From: Pseudovibrio sp. JCM 19062
GTDB lineage: Bacteria > Pseudomonadota > Alphaproteobacteria > Rhizobiales > Stappiaceae
Reading direction: 5' to 3'
NCBI GenBank assembly: GCA_001310715.1
Contig: BAXV01000071.1
Location: 1-19,441, forward strand
Length of the DNA: 19,441 nt
Position numbers and translations under genes: made by a program. This document shows, one piece after another, positions 1 to 9,193 of the stretch. How positions within the stretch are numbered: position 1 is the first letter of the stretch; the number at the start of each line of letters is the position of its first letter. Under the pieces are notes generated by a model. The model was not told the origin of the DNA. It was given only the letters and a program-made list of their open reading frames with translations, and searched no databases.

Positions 1-793
1 AACGATCAGCGCCGCAGCGCCATCATTCACACCAGATGCATTGCCTGCGGTCACACTACCATCTCGCGAAATGGTGTTGGTAGCTTTGCCAGCTTTTCAG
101 CGGTGGTTCCGGCACGCGGATGCTCATCCGCAGAAACGATGATCGAATCGCCTTTGCGCTGAGGGATCGTCACGTCAACAATCTCTCTGGCTAGGCGGCC
201 ATTTTCCTGCGCAGCGGCGGCTTTGGCCTGCGAGCGTGCTGCAAAGGCGTCCTGATCGGCGCGGGAGATACCAAAGTCCTCGGCAACGTTCTCGCCAGTC
301 TCCGGCATACTGTCGATGCCGAATTGCTTCTTCATCCTCGGGTTTACAAAACGCCAGCCAATGGTGGTGTCAAACACTTCGTTGGCACGGGAAAACGCTG
401 TGGTCGCCTTTGGCATCACGAAGGTGCGCGCGACATGGATTCAACACCACCAGCAATCACCAGATCACATTCGCCGGTTTTGATTGCACGCGACGCTGCA
501 ATGACCGCATCCATGCCAGAACCGCACAAACGGTTCAGCGTGGTGCCGGGAACAGCGATTGGCAGACCTGCCAGCAGTGCAACCATGCGGGCCACGTTTC
601 GGTTATCTTCACCGGCCTGATTGGCACAGCCGTAGTAAACTTCATCAACCGCTTCCCAATCAACCGTCGGGTTACGTTCCATCAGTGCCTTGATTGGCAA
701 TGCGCCCAAATCATCTGTGCGAACAGAAGACAGCGCGCCCCCATAACGCCCGATTGGCGTTCTTATGTAATCGCAAATATATGCCTCTGGCAT
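1..793 (-). CDS. pcaF: beta-ketoadipyl-CoA thiolase, C-terminus off the left edge, frameshifted twice
   Basis: Thiolase that cleaves 3-oxoadipyl-CoA with CoA to succinyl-CoA and acetyl-CoA, the last step of the beta-ketoadipate pathway. The N-terminal part starts at 793 (MPEAYICDYIRTPIG) and carries the acyl-accepting Cys90 in the motif LNRLCGSGMD. Two reading-frame breaks are seen. Near 420 one T is missing, so APFVMPKA becomes APS-stop. Near 64 one A is missing, so FRENGSVTAGN becomes FREMVV-stop. Restoring one base at each gives a continuous thiolase down to the GNASGVNDGAAAL region at the edge. The start overlaps the pcaJ stop by one base (TGATG), so the two are translationally coupled at the end of the pca operon. 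The breaks look like homopolymer errors rather than decay. Family assignment is firm; whether the breaks are real is not known. Confidence 0.9.
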
Positions 794-1584
794 CAGGCCG
801 TCTCCACTCTGTTACCCGCATGCGCCGCCGCTGTTCGCGCTTTTAGTTCACGCAGAACAGACAGTTCCTCCTCAGTCGGCGCAGGGGTCTCCTGCAAATC
901 ATCACTGAAACGTACAGCCCAAGACACGGTTTGTTGCACCCGTTCTTTCGTCGTACGTGGATGAAGAGAGACCACAGTCATTTCTTTGGTAACAGGATCA
1001 GGCTTCCAGATCGCAAGGTCGGTGATCAGCAGTGTTGGGCCTTGTGTGCGGATGCCCATGCGCTCTCTATGGTCACCGCCCTCCCCGTGCCCAAACGAGG
1101 TGAAGAAGTCCAGCTTCTCAACAAACCCGCGCGTGCTCTGCTTCATGGTGATGTAGACTTGCTGAGAGGATGAGGCGATCTCAGGAGCGCCACCACCGCC
1201 GGGGAGCCTGACTTTTGGATTGTTATAGTCGCCAACAACTGTGGTGTTGATGTTGGCAAAGCGGTCAATCTGCGCTGCCCCCAGAAAACCCACCGATATC
1301 TTGCCACCTTGTAGCCAGTAGCGGAACATCTCGGGGACCGGAACAGTGGTCAGTGCCGTATCACAAAGCTCGCCATCGCCAATGGAAAGCGGCAGCACAT
1401 CAGGCGCAGTGCCAATGGTTCCGCTTTCATAGATCAGCGTGATGTCGGGCGCGTGGGTCAAACGGGCGATGTTGCAGGCGGCGGAGGGTGCACCGATGCC
1501 AACAAAACACACATCCGTGTTGCTCAACGCACGGGACGCCGCAATGGCCATCATCTCGTCCGGAGTAAAATCTTGCACGCTCAT
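793..1584 (-). CDS. pcaJ: 3-oxoadipate CoA-transferase subunit B (beta)
   Basis: Beta subunit of the enzyme that moves CoA from succinyl-CoA to 3-oxoadipate. The frame is intact, 263 residues. The class I CoA-transferase catalytic glutamate is most likely Glu53 in IYESGTIG, followed by the glycine-rich stretch VRLPGGGGAPEIA. It is longer than the roughly 210-residue PcaJ of Pseudomonas and resembles the longer glutaconate-CoA-transferase-B-like form. The start ATG at 1584 overlaps the pcaI stop (ATGA), and its stop shares one base with the pcaF start, so I, J and F are tightly coupled. This is one of the few long genes here with no frameshift. Function is supported by family and by position between pcaI and pcaF; a general CoA-transferase role would be the alternative outside this context. 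Confidence 0.9.
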   Translation of the reverse strand: MSVQDFTPDEMMAIAASRALSNTDVCFVGIGAPSAACNIARLTHAPDITLIYESGTIGTAPDVLPLSIGDGELCDTALTTVPVPEMFRYWLQGGKISVGFLGAAQIDRFANINTTVVGDYNNPKVRLPGGGGAPEIASSSQQVYITMKQSTRGFVEKLDFFTSFGHGEGGDHRERMGIRTQGPTLLITDLAIWKPDPVTKEMTVVSLHPRTTKERVQQTVSWAVRFSDDLQETPAPTEEELSVLRELKARTAAAHAGNRVETA

Positions 1585-2434
1585 GGTGTCACCTCCAGTC
1601 CTTTGATGCGGCCAGCAAAGACCTCAGGTCCCTGCTTCAGCACGTTTTCGTCCATCCATGCCTGAAATGTATCGCGGTCCGCTGCAATCGCATCCCAATC
1701 GATATAGTTTTTGTTGTCCCTGCGGTAATAGCCCTGCGCATAAGACGGATGGGCCCGCCTTGCACTTCGCAAATGGCAGAGATAGTCCAGTGCGGCAGAA
1801 TGCACGCGTTCATGTGCGTGTCCAGCTCGTCAACCACTTCCTCAACTGTCACGATGGAGTGCTTTGCCGCCAGCACAACTTCCTTCTGCACACCCAAAAT
1901 GCCCTCGATGAGCACGTTGCCTTTCCGATCTGCCTTGAGCGCGTGGATGAAGGCCACATCAGGCTGAATTGAAGGAACAGCAGCCAACTCCTCACCGGTG
2001 AAGGGGCAGCTGACTCTCTTGATGTTGGGGTTTACGAGTTGAAGATCTGTACCCAGATAGCCGCGAAAGATCGCGCAAGGCAGACCAGCCGCCCCTGCTT
2101 CATAGGCATTGGCGAGTGCGGCGTGGGAGTGTTCTTCAATCTCGATGGAGCGGGGCCATCCATGTTCTATTGAATCGCGTACGCGGCGCAACAATCCGAC
2201 ACCCGGATTACCCGCATAGGAGAAGATCATCTTCTTCACCAACCCCATGCCGACAAGCTGGTCATAAATCAGATCAGGCGTCATGCGTACGATCGTGAGT
2301 TCGTCAATGCCCTGCCGGATAACTTCGTGGGCGGCAGCATGGGGGATGAGGTGCGTAAAACCTTCAAAAGCGGCCATATCGCCGCTTTTAAGGTATGTCT
2401 TTACCGCATCTTTTAGAGGAAGAAATTCAGCCAT
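1581..2434 (-). CDS. pcaI: 3-oxoadipate CoA-transferase subunit A (alpha), one frameshift
   Basis: Alpha subunit partner of pcaJ; together they activate 3-oxoadipate with CoA from succinyl-CoA. The start ATG at 2434 (MAEFLPLKDAVKTYL) lies 9 bases after the pcaG stop. The N-terminal part shows the CoA-transferase fold signature around AAFEGFTHLIPHAAAHE and FSYAGNPGVGLLRRVRD. Near 1752 a G is missing in a GGGG run, so EVQGGAHPSYAQGYY becomes EVQGGPIRLMRR. The downstream frame continues (YRRDNKNYIDWDAIAADRD) to the stop at 1581. With one base restored it codes for 284 residues, a normal length for this long-form family. The stop overlaps the pcaJ start (ATGA). The break is probably a sequence error, since both halves are otherwise clean. 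Confidence 0.88.
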
Positions 2435-2443
2435 ACGGATCCA

Positions 2444-3054
2444 TCAGATATCAAAGAAGACAGTTTCGTTTTCACCCTGAATATAAATATCAAAGGTGTA
2501 TGTATCACCGGACTGCTTGGCGATCAGCGTCGGCACACGCATGCGATGCTCAATACGGGCAAGCACCGGGTCAGCCGCGTTGGCCGCCTCCTCTTCAGGA
2601 AAGTACATGCGCGTGTTCAGACCAATGTTGATCCCACGGGCAACTATCCAAAAGCTGATATGCGGTGCCTGTGGTCTGCCATCGGGAAACGGCACAGCAG
2701 CCGGCTTCACGGTTTCAAAGCAGAACTCAGCGGTGTCCTGATTGACTGGCTGACGCCCCCATCCGGCAAAGTTGGGATCAGCTTTGCCCCGTGTTTCCGA
2801 GGGGCTGTTGAACAGACCTTCGCCGTCTGCCTGCCAGATCTCCAGCATGGCATCTTTTATCGGGTTTCCGGTACCATCAAACACACGGCCTTTTACGGTG
2901 ATGCGTTGGCCTTTTGTTTTTGCGTTCACCATGCTGACCCCAAGATCTTCAGTGAAGATCCCGGTGTTGCCGATGAAGTTTGGCGTGCAGCAATATGCAC
3001 GTAAGGGCCAGCGGTCTGGCTTGGGCTTTCTTTCAGATACTCCAGCTTAGTCAT
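2444..3054 (-). CDS. pcaG: protocatechuate 3,4-dioxygenase alpha subunit, one frameshift
   Basis: Alpha subunit of the intradiol ring-cleavage dioxygenase that turns protocatechuate into 3-carboxy-cis,cis-muconate. The start ATG at 3054 (MTKLEYLKESPSQTAGPYVHI) follows the pcaH stop by one base. Near 2990 a G is missing: GPYVHIGCTPNFIGNTG reads as GPYVHIAARQTSS and soon stops. The remaining frame, from VSMVNAKTKGQ to ENETVFFDI at 2444, is intact and carries the dioxygenase C core (LEIWQADGEGLFNSP, PHISFWIVARG). Repaired length is 203 residues, close to the roughly 200 of the Pseudomonas enzyme. The alpha subunit does not carry the iron ligands; those are in pcaH. Confidence 0.92.
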
Positions 3055-3055
3055 A

Positions 3056-3796
3056 TCAGTTGCCCTCCATACGGTTCTCAAACATAGTCGAGCGACGGCC
3101 CCGCAGCACAATATCAAAGCGATAGGCGCGGGCATCCATGGGCACGGTGTGGTTCATATCCAGCTTGGCAACCAGCATTTCAACGGCTGCCGGATCGTTG
3201 ATCGTCTTCACAATCGGGCAAAGCGGAATGTGCGGATCACCCTCGAAATACATCTGCGTGATCAGGCGCTGTGCAAAGCCGGAGCCGAATAGAGAGAAAT
3301 GAATGTGGGACGGGCGCCAGTCATTCACACCGTTTGGCCATGGATAGGGTCCGGGCCGGATGGTGCGGAAGGCATAGTAGCCGTTCTCATCGGTGATCAC
3401 GCGCCCGCACCCGCCAAAGTTGGGGTCAAGCGGTGCGACATATCCATCTTTTTTGTGGCGGTAGCGACCACCTGCATTGGCCTGCCAGACTTCCACCAGC
3501 GCATTCGGCACCGGTCTGGCTTCTTCATCCAGCACATGGCCATGCACGATAATGCGCTCTCCCTGCGCACTTTCACCGGGCTTGGCGTAGTTCTGTATCA
3601 GGTCATGATCCAGCTCACCAATAATGTTGTGCCCGAAGACAGGACCGGTGGTTTCGCTGATTGTGTTTCCAAAGGACAGAAGTGCTTTTTGCGGAGACCG
3701 CAACACACTTGTCTTGTAGTTGGGCGACATTGCTTTGGGATGCCAGTTCCGGTCTCTCGGAAAGAACGGACCAGCATTGGTCGTTGGCTTGCTCAT
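3056..3796 (-). CDS. pcaH: protocatechuate 3,4-dioxygenase beta subunit
   Basis: Catalytic iron(III)-binding beta subunit of protocatechuate 3,4-dioxygenase. The frame is intact. An in-frame GTG, TTG or ATG further upstream is possible, but the ATG at 3796 ([20 protein letters not shown]) is preceded by a strong ribosome site (GGGGAG) and sits one base after the pcaDC stop, giving 246 residues. All four iron ligands can be placed by motif: Tyr112 in GGRYRHKK, Tyr151 in [10 protein letters not shown], and His164 and His166 in [11 protein letters not shown]. Their spacing (39, 13 and 2 residues) matches the known Pseudomonas enzyme. The C-terminus ends in [22 protein letters not shown]. This gene anchors the operon as a protocatechuate rather than catechol branch. 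Confidence 0.96.
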   Translation of the reverse strand: MSKPTTNAGPFFPRDRNWHPKAMSPNYKTSVLRSPQKALLSFGNTISETTGPVFGHNIIGELDHDLIQNYAKPGESAQGERIIVHGHVLDEEARPVPNALVEVWQANAGGRYRHKKDGYVAPLDPNFGGCGRVITDENGYYAFRTIRPGPYPWPNGVNDWRPSHIHFSLFGSGFAQRLITQMYFEGDPHIPLCPIVKTINDPAAVEMLVAKLDMNHTVPMDARAYRFDIVLRGRRSTMFENRMEGN

Positions 3797-3797
3797 C

Positions 3798-4996
3798 TCA
3801 CTCCCCTGACGCATCAAGCTGCGCGAAAACATTTTTTACGGTTTTGATGGCGCTGTTTGCGGCTGGCACACCAGCATAAATCGCAGTGTGCAGCAGCGCT
3901 TCGCTTATGTCTTCCCGTGTTGCTCCGGTGTTTCTTGCAGCCCGCACGTGCATGGCTACCTCATCTAGGTGCCCTAACGCTGCGAGAAGCGCAATAGTTA
4001 CAACGGACCTCTCTCGCAATGTCCAGTTGGGTCTGGACCACACATGGCCCCAGGCAGCCTCGGTGATAAGCTCCTGAAAGGACTCGTCAAAACTGCTCTT
4101 TTGAAACTCTGCAGCATTGACATGGGTGTCTCCCAACACCCTGCGGCGCGTCTGCATGCCTTGCTTGTAGATCTCGCTGTGCCGTTGTTCATCCTGATCA
4201 TTCTTTGAGCGACAACGGGAAATCATTTGCCGAACCAGATGGGCCAGATATTCAGGCTGCTCAATGCTAGGGATATGGCCGCAGCTGGAGATCCGCTCAA
4301 ACGTCGCATTTGGAATGAGGTTGACCATACCCTCAACCAGATCCGGCGGCGTGGATTGGTCATCCTCCCCGCCAATACAAAGAACCGGCACATCAATTTG
4401 CGCTGCCTGAGAGGTCAGATCAGCATCACGGATAGCTGCACAGGTGCCACGGTATCCCTTCAAAGGAGTGCGGCAGACCAGATTACGGTATCCGGCAACC
4501 GCTGCTGGTTGCTTTTCCAGAAATTCCGGTGAGAACCAACGGGACATCACTCCATCGGCGATACTCTCGATTCCGTTCGCATCAATCAGGTCGATGCGGT
4601 CTTGCCAGGTCTTTACGTCACCAATCCGCGGTGCGGTGTCACACAGGATCAGCGCCTTCACCAGATCAGGTCGGGCCGCTTGCAGCGCCATGGCGATCAT
4701 TCCGCCGACGGAGACACCGCAGATCACCGCATTGCTGATCCCCTGACTGTCCATCAGCGCAGCGAGGTCGCGCATATGCAAATCAATGGAATAGGGCGCG
4801 TCCCCAACATCAGAAAGGCCATGTCCGCGTTTATCATAGGCAGAATTTCGCCTTGATGCCCGAGATGAGCCAAAAACTCATCCCAAATGCGAAAGTCCGT
4901 TCCCAGTGAATTGACCAGAACAAGTGCTGGTGCTGCTGAAGCACCATTGGTCTTTTTGAAGTGAAGCGTTGTCGCGTTTAATTTGATGAAGTGCAT
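3798..4996 (-). CDS. pcaDC: fused 3-oxoadipate enol-lactonase / 4-carboxymuconolactone decarboxylase, one frameshift
   Basis: The N-terminal domain (about 1-262) is an alpha/beta hydrolase, PcaD, with nucleophile Ser near residue 96 in CGVSVGG, an acid in [10 protein letters not shown] and His in [12 protein letters not shown]. It hydrolyses 3-oxoadipate enol-lactone. The C-terminal domain (about 270-399) is an AhpD-like decarboxylase, PcaC ([36 protein letters not shown]). The two are joined in one open frame, as in PcaL of actinomycetes. A base is missing near 4838 in the PcaD part: [16 protein letters not shown] reads as ILPMINADM. The start ATG at 4996 ([13 protein letters not shown]) is preferred to 5002 because AGGGGG then sits at normal spacing. 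Repaired length is 399 residues. The alternative is two overlapping genes joined by an undetected error at the linker near 4200, where an ATG in the next frame begins MIRMNN. Confidence 0.85.
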
Positions 4997-5081
4997 GCGC
5001 ATCCCCCTATGAAGGAATAGTTTGCATACCTGTTTCAAAATGAATAATGATATTATTTGGACCAATCATAATGAGATCGCT
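4997..5081. promoter_or_regulatory. divergent pcaDC / pcaQ promoter region with inverted repeat
   Basis: This 85-bp gap separates divergent pcaDC and pcaQ, the usual place for PcaQ binding. At 5043-5057 lies a perfect inverted repeat, AATAAT-GAT-ATTATT. In the pcaQ direction TTGCAT (5022-5027) and TAATGA (5045-5050), 17 bases apart, could be a sigma-70-type promoter, which would place the repeat over the -10 and allow self-repression. I could not find a good match to the PcaQ box known from Sinorhizobium (ATAACC-N4-GGTTAA). The promoter role of the region is very likely; the exact elements are tentative. Confidence 0.45.
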
Positions 5082-6019
5082 ATGAATAATCTACGCAGGT
5101 TAAAGCTCAGACATCTGGAAGCTTTCGTTGAGGTCTCACGCCAGAACAGTGTGAGCCGGGCTGCCGAGGTTCTTCATCTGACGCAACCCGCCGTTACCCG
5201 TACCATACGCGAGCTTGAGGAGATTTGCGGCCAACCGCTGATTGAAAAAGACGGTCGCGGAATTCGTATCACCCATTACGGGAGGTGTTCCTTCGCCATG
5301 CAGGCACCAGTCTGGCAGCCGCCCGCAATGGTATTAATGCACTAACTCAGCTCAACCATAGTGACGGTCCCATGGTGCGTATCGGTGCCCTGCCCACAGT
5401 TGCTGCCTCTCTGATCCCGCAGGCGGTCAAGGCGTTTCTTGATACGGGCATGCGCAACCGTCTTCACATCGTTACTGGTGAAAACCATGTTTTACTTGAG
5501 CAACTCAGGAACGGTGAGCTGGATCTGGTTATGGGCCGACTGCCTGCACCTGAAAACATGCAGGGGCTGGTCTTCGTGCCTCATTTTCGCGAAAGCGTTG
5601 TTTTTGCGGTCCATAAAGACCACCCGCTCGCTGGCAAACCACAGATCAGCGTTGTCGAAATGAACCGTTTCCCCGTACTCATACCGTCTGGCACCTCAAT
5701 CATTCGCCCGTTTGTAGATCGCCTCTTCATTGAGCACGGTATTCCGGAGCCAGATCAAGTAATCGAAACTGTTTCGGACTCATTCGGCCGAGCCTTTACG
5801 CAGGAATACAATGCAATCTGGATTATTTCCCGTGGCGTTATCGCCCGTGAGATCGAGAGCGGTCAGTTTGTGGAACTCCCCATTGATACGCGCGCAACAC
5901 TTGGATCGGTCGGGCTCAACATGCGTGCGAATGAAACGCTGGACAGCGCTGCACAATGCTTTGCGGACATCCTGATGAGGTTGAGTGAGCAGGACAAAAA
6001 GCCCGTACGAGATAACTAG
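5082..6019 (+). CDS. pcaQ: LysR-family regulator of the pca operon, one frameshift
   Basis: LysR-type activator, divergent from the pca operon, which is the standard position for PcaQ; in characterised alphaproteobacteria it responds to carboxymuconate-type intermediates. The winged helix-turn-helix covers about residues 8-67 (LRHLEAFVEVSRQNSVSRAAEVLHL, TQPAVTRTIRELEEICG), then an effector-binding domain follows (PMVRIGALPTVAASLIPQ, NGELDLVMGRLP, VVFAVHKDHPLAGKP). Near 5281 a G is missing in a GGGG run, so THYGEVFLRHAGTSLAAA reads as THYGRCSFAMQ. Repaired length is 312 residues, normal for PcaQ. The ATG at 5082 (MNNLRRLKLRHLEAF) was chosen over an upstream ATG at 5022 because it starts at the conserved domain and has GAGAT ahead of it. 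Confidence 0.9.
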
Positions 6020-6274
6020 CTATAAGGTATTCAGATACTCGGAGAACATATTGATACCAAACTCGGCATGATTCACACGGCATTTTTCATTTTTCATTTT
6101 GAAAAGCTTATGCAATTCTCATAAATCACAGTGGTGACTTCCAAGAATTTCCTTGGCGGATCACTCAGGTCACGGTTATGAGTTTCACAGCCTTAGGGAG
6201 CTGAAACTGCCACAAGTAGCAGTATCAGAAAGGCTTGTTTGGTTTAGACCATTCTTTTGGGAGATCACATACGT
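6020..6274. promoter_or_regulatory. pcaQ-TRAP intergenic region with short repeats
   Basis: This 255-bp gap separates pcaQ from the TRAP operon. It holds a 7-bp tandem repeat, CATTTTT, in nearly three copies (6081-6100). A possible -35, TTGAAA (6099-6104), has only a weak -10 about 17 bases on. An inverted repeat AGTTTCA / TGAAACT (6181-6187 and 6202-6208) is placed well for an operator ahead of dctP. No clear terminator for pcaQ is visible, so read-through from pcaQ into the transporter is possible. Confidence 0.35.
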
Positions 6275-7308
6275 ATGCTTGGCAATTTTAAAGGCCTTTG
6301 CGCCTCTACAGCATTTCTGCTTGCCAGTGTTTCCATGGCAGGTGCCGCAGAATACACTTTCAAGCTCCACCATTTTCTAGGCCCTTTGGCGCCAGCGCAC
6401 ACCAAGATGCTGGAACCATGGGCCAAAGCCGTTGAAGAGAATTCCGGCGGCAAGGTCGATATCGAGATCTATCCATCCATGTCACTGGGTGGTCGCCCGC
6501 CAGAGCTGGTGAGTCAGGCTCGCGATGGGGTGGTCGATCTGGTCTGGACCCTGAATGGATACACTCCGGGCCTGTTCCCACGCAGTGAAGTGATGGAGCT
6601 ACCGTTTGTGTTCCTGAATGATCCACGCGCTGCGAACCTTGCTCTATACGACATGTTCGAGAGCGACCTTCAGGCGGATTACAGAGGCCTTGAGGTGATG
6701 TTCCTGCACGTACATGCGGGTAATGGCCTGCACACACGCAACGTGGAAGTTCGCAGCCCTTCCGATATGGAAGGCATGCGCATCCGCACTCCATCACGTA
6801 CAGGTGCATGGGTGATTGAAGCGCTTGGTGCCTCCCCTGCTGCGATGCCGTGCCAGAACTGCCGACAGCCCTGCAGAAGGGCGTGATTGATGCTGCCTTT
6901 ATTCCTTGGGAAATCATCCCGCCACTGAAGGTACATGAACAGACCGAATACCAGATCGAAGGAGCTGGCAGCGCACGCTTTGGGACATCGGTCTTCCAGG
7001 TTTCCATGAATAAAGGCCGTTGGGAAAGCCTGCCTGCTGACGTTCAAAAAGCCTTCCGTGATGCATCTGGTCCTGAGTGGTTGGCACAGGTGGGTGAAGT
7101 CTGGCGTGCCGCAGATGACTTTGGCATCGGGCTTGCTGTAGAGACAGGCAACCAGCACATCACGCTTACTGACGAAGAAACAGCCGCCTTTAAAGAAGCT
7201 TTGATTCCGGTCACTGAGAAGTGGACTTCCGAAGTTTCCAAAAAAGGTGTTGATGGAAACAAACTTGTTGCCAAAGCACAGGCATTGATCTCCAAGCACA
7301 GCGAGTAG
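6275..7308 (+). CDS. TRAP transporter substrate-binding protein (DctP family), one frameshift
   Basis: Periplasmic receptor of a TRAP uptake system. It has an N-terminal signal peptide (about residues 1-24, hydrophobic ASTAFLLASVSMAGA), then a DctP fold: YTFKLHHFLGPLAPAHTKMLEPWAKAVEENSGGKV, the carboxylate-binding arginine region MRIRTPSRTGAWVIEALGASP, and GVIDAAFIPWEIIPP. Near 6849 a G is missing, so AMPVPELPTALQ reads as AMPCQNCRQ. Repaired length is 344 residues. The start ATG at 6275 is chosen; a TTG at 6257 in the same frame has no advantage and lies just ahead of the GGGAG ribosome site. The TRAP genes sit between pcaQ and pobA, so an aromatic carboxylate such as 4-hydroxybenzoate or protocatechuate is the likely ligand. 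That is inference; TRAP receptors cannot be assigned by family alone. Confidence 0.88.
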
Positions 7309-7310
7309 CT

Positions 7311-7823
7311 ATGGGCGCCTTTCAAAAACTCGGACGCACCGGCCTTGCCGGTGCTTTCGAAAAAATAATCGTAGCGTGGGCACTGGCTGGCGGCGTTGTT
7401 CTGCTGGCAGTGGTTGCAATCAACATCTACTCCACAATTGGCAATATGGTGACCTCACCATTCCCGGGAGATTTTGAGCTCACCGAGCTTGGCGTCGCAA
7501 TCGCTATTTTTGCCTTCCTACCGTTTTGCCAGATCACCGACACCAATGTCAGGGCAGATATCTTCACCAGCAAAGCGGGCCCGCGGCTGGTTGCCTTTCT
7601 AACTCTGCTCTCATCCATAGTTGCGTTTTGCTTTGGCCTCCTGCTGCTGTGGCGCATGTATGACGGCATGTCCGATCAACGAGAATACGAATATTCTACC
7701 GCAATTTTGCAGATCCCTGTTTGGTACGCCTACGTTCCCGCACTGATATCGCTCTTGCTCCTGAGTATTGCTGCGGCCATCACGTTGAGCGAAAACCTCA
7801 GAGATTTAACGAGGAGAAACTGA
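7311..7823 (+). CDS. TRAP transporter small membrane subunit (DctQ family)
   Basis: Small integral membrane subunit that links the receptor to the large permease. The frame is intact, 170 residues, with about four hydrophobic segments (IIVAWALAGGVVLLAVVAIN, LTELGVAIAIFAFLPFCQI, LVAFLTLLSSIVAFCFGLLL, VPALISLLLLSIAAAITL). The loop ITDTNVRADIFTSK is typical of DctQ proteins. It starts two bases after the dctP-type stop, and its own stop shares a base with the start of the large subunit (TGATG), so the three are one transcript. Confidence 0.9.
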   Translation: MGAFQKLGRTGLAGAFEKIIVAWALAGGVVLLAVVAINIYSTIGNMVTSPFPGDFELTELGVAIAIFAFLPFCQITDTNVRADIFTSKAGPRLVAFLTLLSSIVAFCFGLLLLWRMYDGMSDQREYEYSTAILQIPVWYAYVPALISLLLLSIAAAITLSENLRDLTRRN

Positions 7824-9184
7824 TGGCGGCAAGTCTTTCTATGGGCATTGGTGCCCTCGTCATTTTGGTCTTCTTCATCGTTATCCGCATGCCAATCGCC
7901 TACTCCATGATCCTGGTTGGCGGCATCGGCATTGCACTGATTGACGGCCCGACACTGGTACTTAACCAGTTGAAGACGTTGGCCTTTGGTCAGTTTTCTT
8001 TATACGATCTCTCCGTCATTCCACTGTTCGTTTTGATGGGTGCGCTCGCCTCCAAAACAGGGTTGAGCCACTCACTCTTCAGAGCCGCCAATGCATGGCT
8101 TGGCTGGATGAAGGGCGGCACGGCTATGGCGGCCATTGCCTCTTGCGCAGGGTTTGGCGCTGTCTGTGGTTCGTCTTTGGCGACGGCATCCACCATGGGC
8201 AAGGTCGCTCTGCCGGAGTTGAAACGCTACAACTATTCCGGCGCACTCGCGACTGGAACGCTGGCTGCAGGAGGCGTTCTTGGCATCCTTATTCCACCAA
8301 GCGTGGTGCTGATCATCTATGCGGTGATTGTGGAAGCGAACATCGTTACTATGTTCATGGCCGCGTTTATTCCGGGTATGTTGGCCGTTCTTTTGTTCCT
8401 TTTGGTGATCGCGCTTTACGTGTTCATCAGCCCCTCCTCCGGCCCTGCTGGTGGAGCCGGATCAAGAGAAGAATTCCTCTCGGCCTCAATTGGCGTGCTA
8501 CCTGTACTGGCAGTTTTCGGACTAGTCATCGGCGGCATCTACTTCGGATTATACAATCCAACACCCGCCGCAGCGGTCGGTGTGTTTCTGGTCATGGTCT
8601 TTGGTTTGGTGCAGCGCAAACTTGCCCTGAATGACATGATTGAAGCGCTGAAGGAAACAGCCTCAACCTCAGGCATGATCTACATGATCCTGCTGGGTGC
8701 GGAGTTGCTCAAGATTTTCATGTCGCGCATTCGTCTGCCGCAGGAAACCGCAACCTGGATTGCCGGGTCTGGCATGGAACCCATGACAGTTCTACTCCTG
8801 ATCCTGCTGGCTCTGATTGTACTTGGATGCTTGATGGACAGCATGTCCATGATGTTGCTCGCGATCCCGTTCTTCTGGCCCGTCCTAATGGAACTGAACG
8901 GCGGCGTGTTTCAAATGGCTGATGGTTCAGGCTTTGGCATGAGCACCGACGAACTGAAGATCTGGTTCGGTATTCTTGCGCTGATTGTGGTGGAGCTTGG
9001 GTTGATTACACCGCCAGTGGGCATGAATGTTTTCGTCATCTCGGCGCTCGCCAAAGACACGCCCATGAGTCAGACCTTCAAGGGTGTTGCACCCTTCTTT
9101 GGCGCGGAACTGGTGCGCGTTGCCATTCTGGTCAGCTTTCCAGCACTCACGCTCTGGCTGCCAAAGTTCCTGCTTTACGCGTAA
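7823..9184 (+). CDS. TRAP transporter large permease subunit (DctM family)
   Basis: Large membrane subunit forming the sodium-coupled translocation path of the TRAP system. The frame is intact, 453 residues, with about a dozen hydrophobic segments. DctM features include the N-terminal MRMP-like segment VIRMPIAYSMILVGGIGIAL, SVIPLFVLMGALASKTGLS, GTLAAGGVLGILIPPSVVLIIY and the C-terminal ELGLITPPVGMNVFVIS. The ATG at 7823 has a strong GAGGAG site at 7811-7816 and overlaps the small-subunit stop; the longer open frame upstream lies inside the small-subunit gene in another frame and is not used. A hairpin follows directly after the stop. Confidence 0.95.
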   Translation: MAASLSMGIGALVILVFFIVIRMPIAYSMILVGGIGIALIDGPTLVLNQLKTLAFGQFSLYDLSVIPLFVLMGALASKTGLSHSLFRAANAWLGWMKGGTAMAAIASCAGFGAVCGSSLATASTMGKVALPELKRYNYSGALATGTLAAGGVLGILIPPSVVLIIYAVIVEANIVTMFMAAFIPGMLAVLLFLLVIALYVFISPSSGPAGGAGSREEFLSASIGVLPVLAVFGLVIGGIYFGLYNPTPAAAVGVFLVMVFGLVQRKLALNDMIEALKETASTSGMIYMILLGAELLKIFMSRIRLPQETATWIAGSGMEPMTVLLLILLALIVLGCLMDSMSMMLLAIPFFWPVLMELNGGVFQMADGSGFGMSTDELKIWFGILALIVVELGLITPPVGMNVFVISALAKDTPMSQTFKGVAPFFGAELVRVAILVSFPALTLWLPKFLLYA

Positions 9185-9193
9185 AAAACAGGA

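Noticed and set aside
6257..6274. TTG at 6257 as the start of the TRAP receptor
   Set aside because: The ATG at 6275 directly starts the signal peptide and the GGGAG ribosome site lies between the two.
6360..7007. Long minus-strand open frames over the TRAP receptor
   Set aside because: They are antisense shadows of the receptor gene and show low-complexity composition typical of antisense frames.
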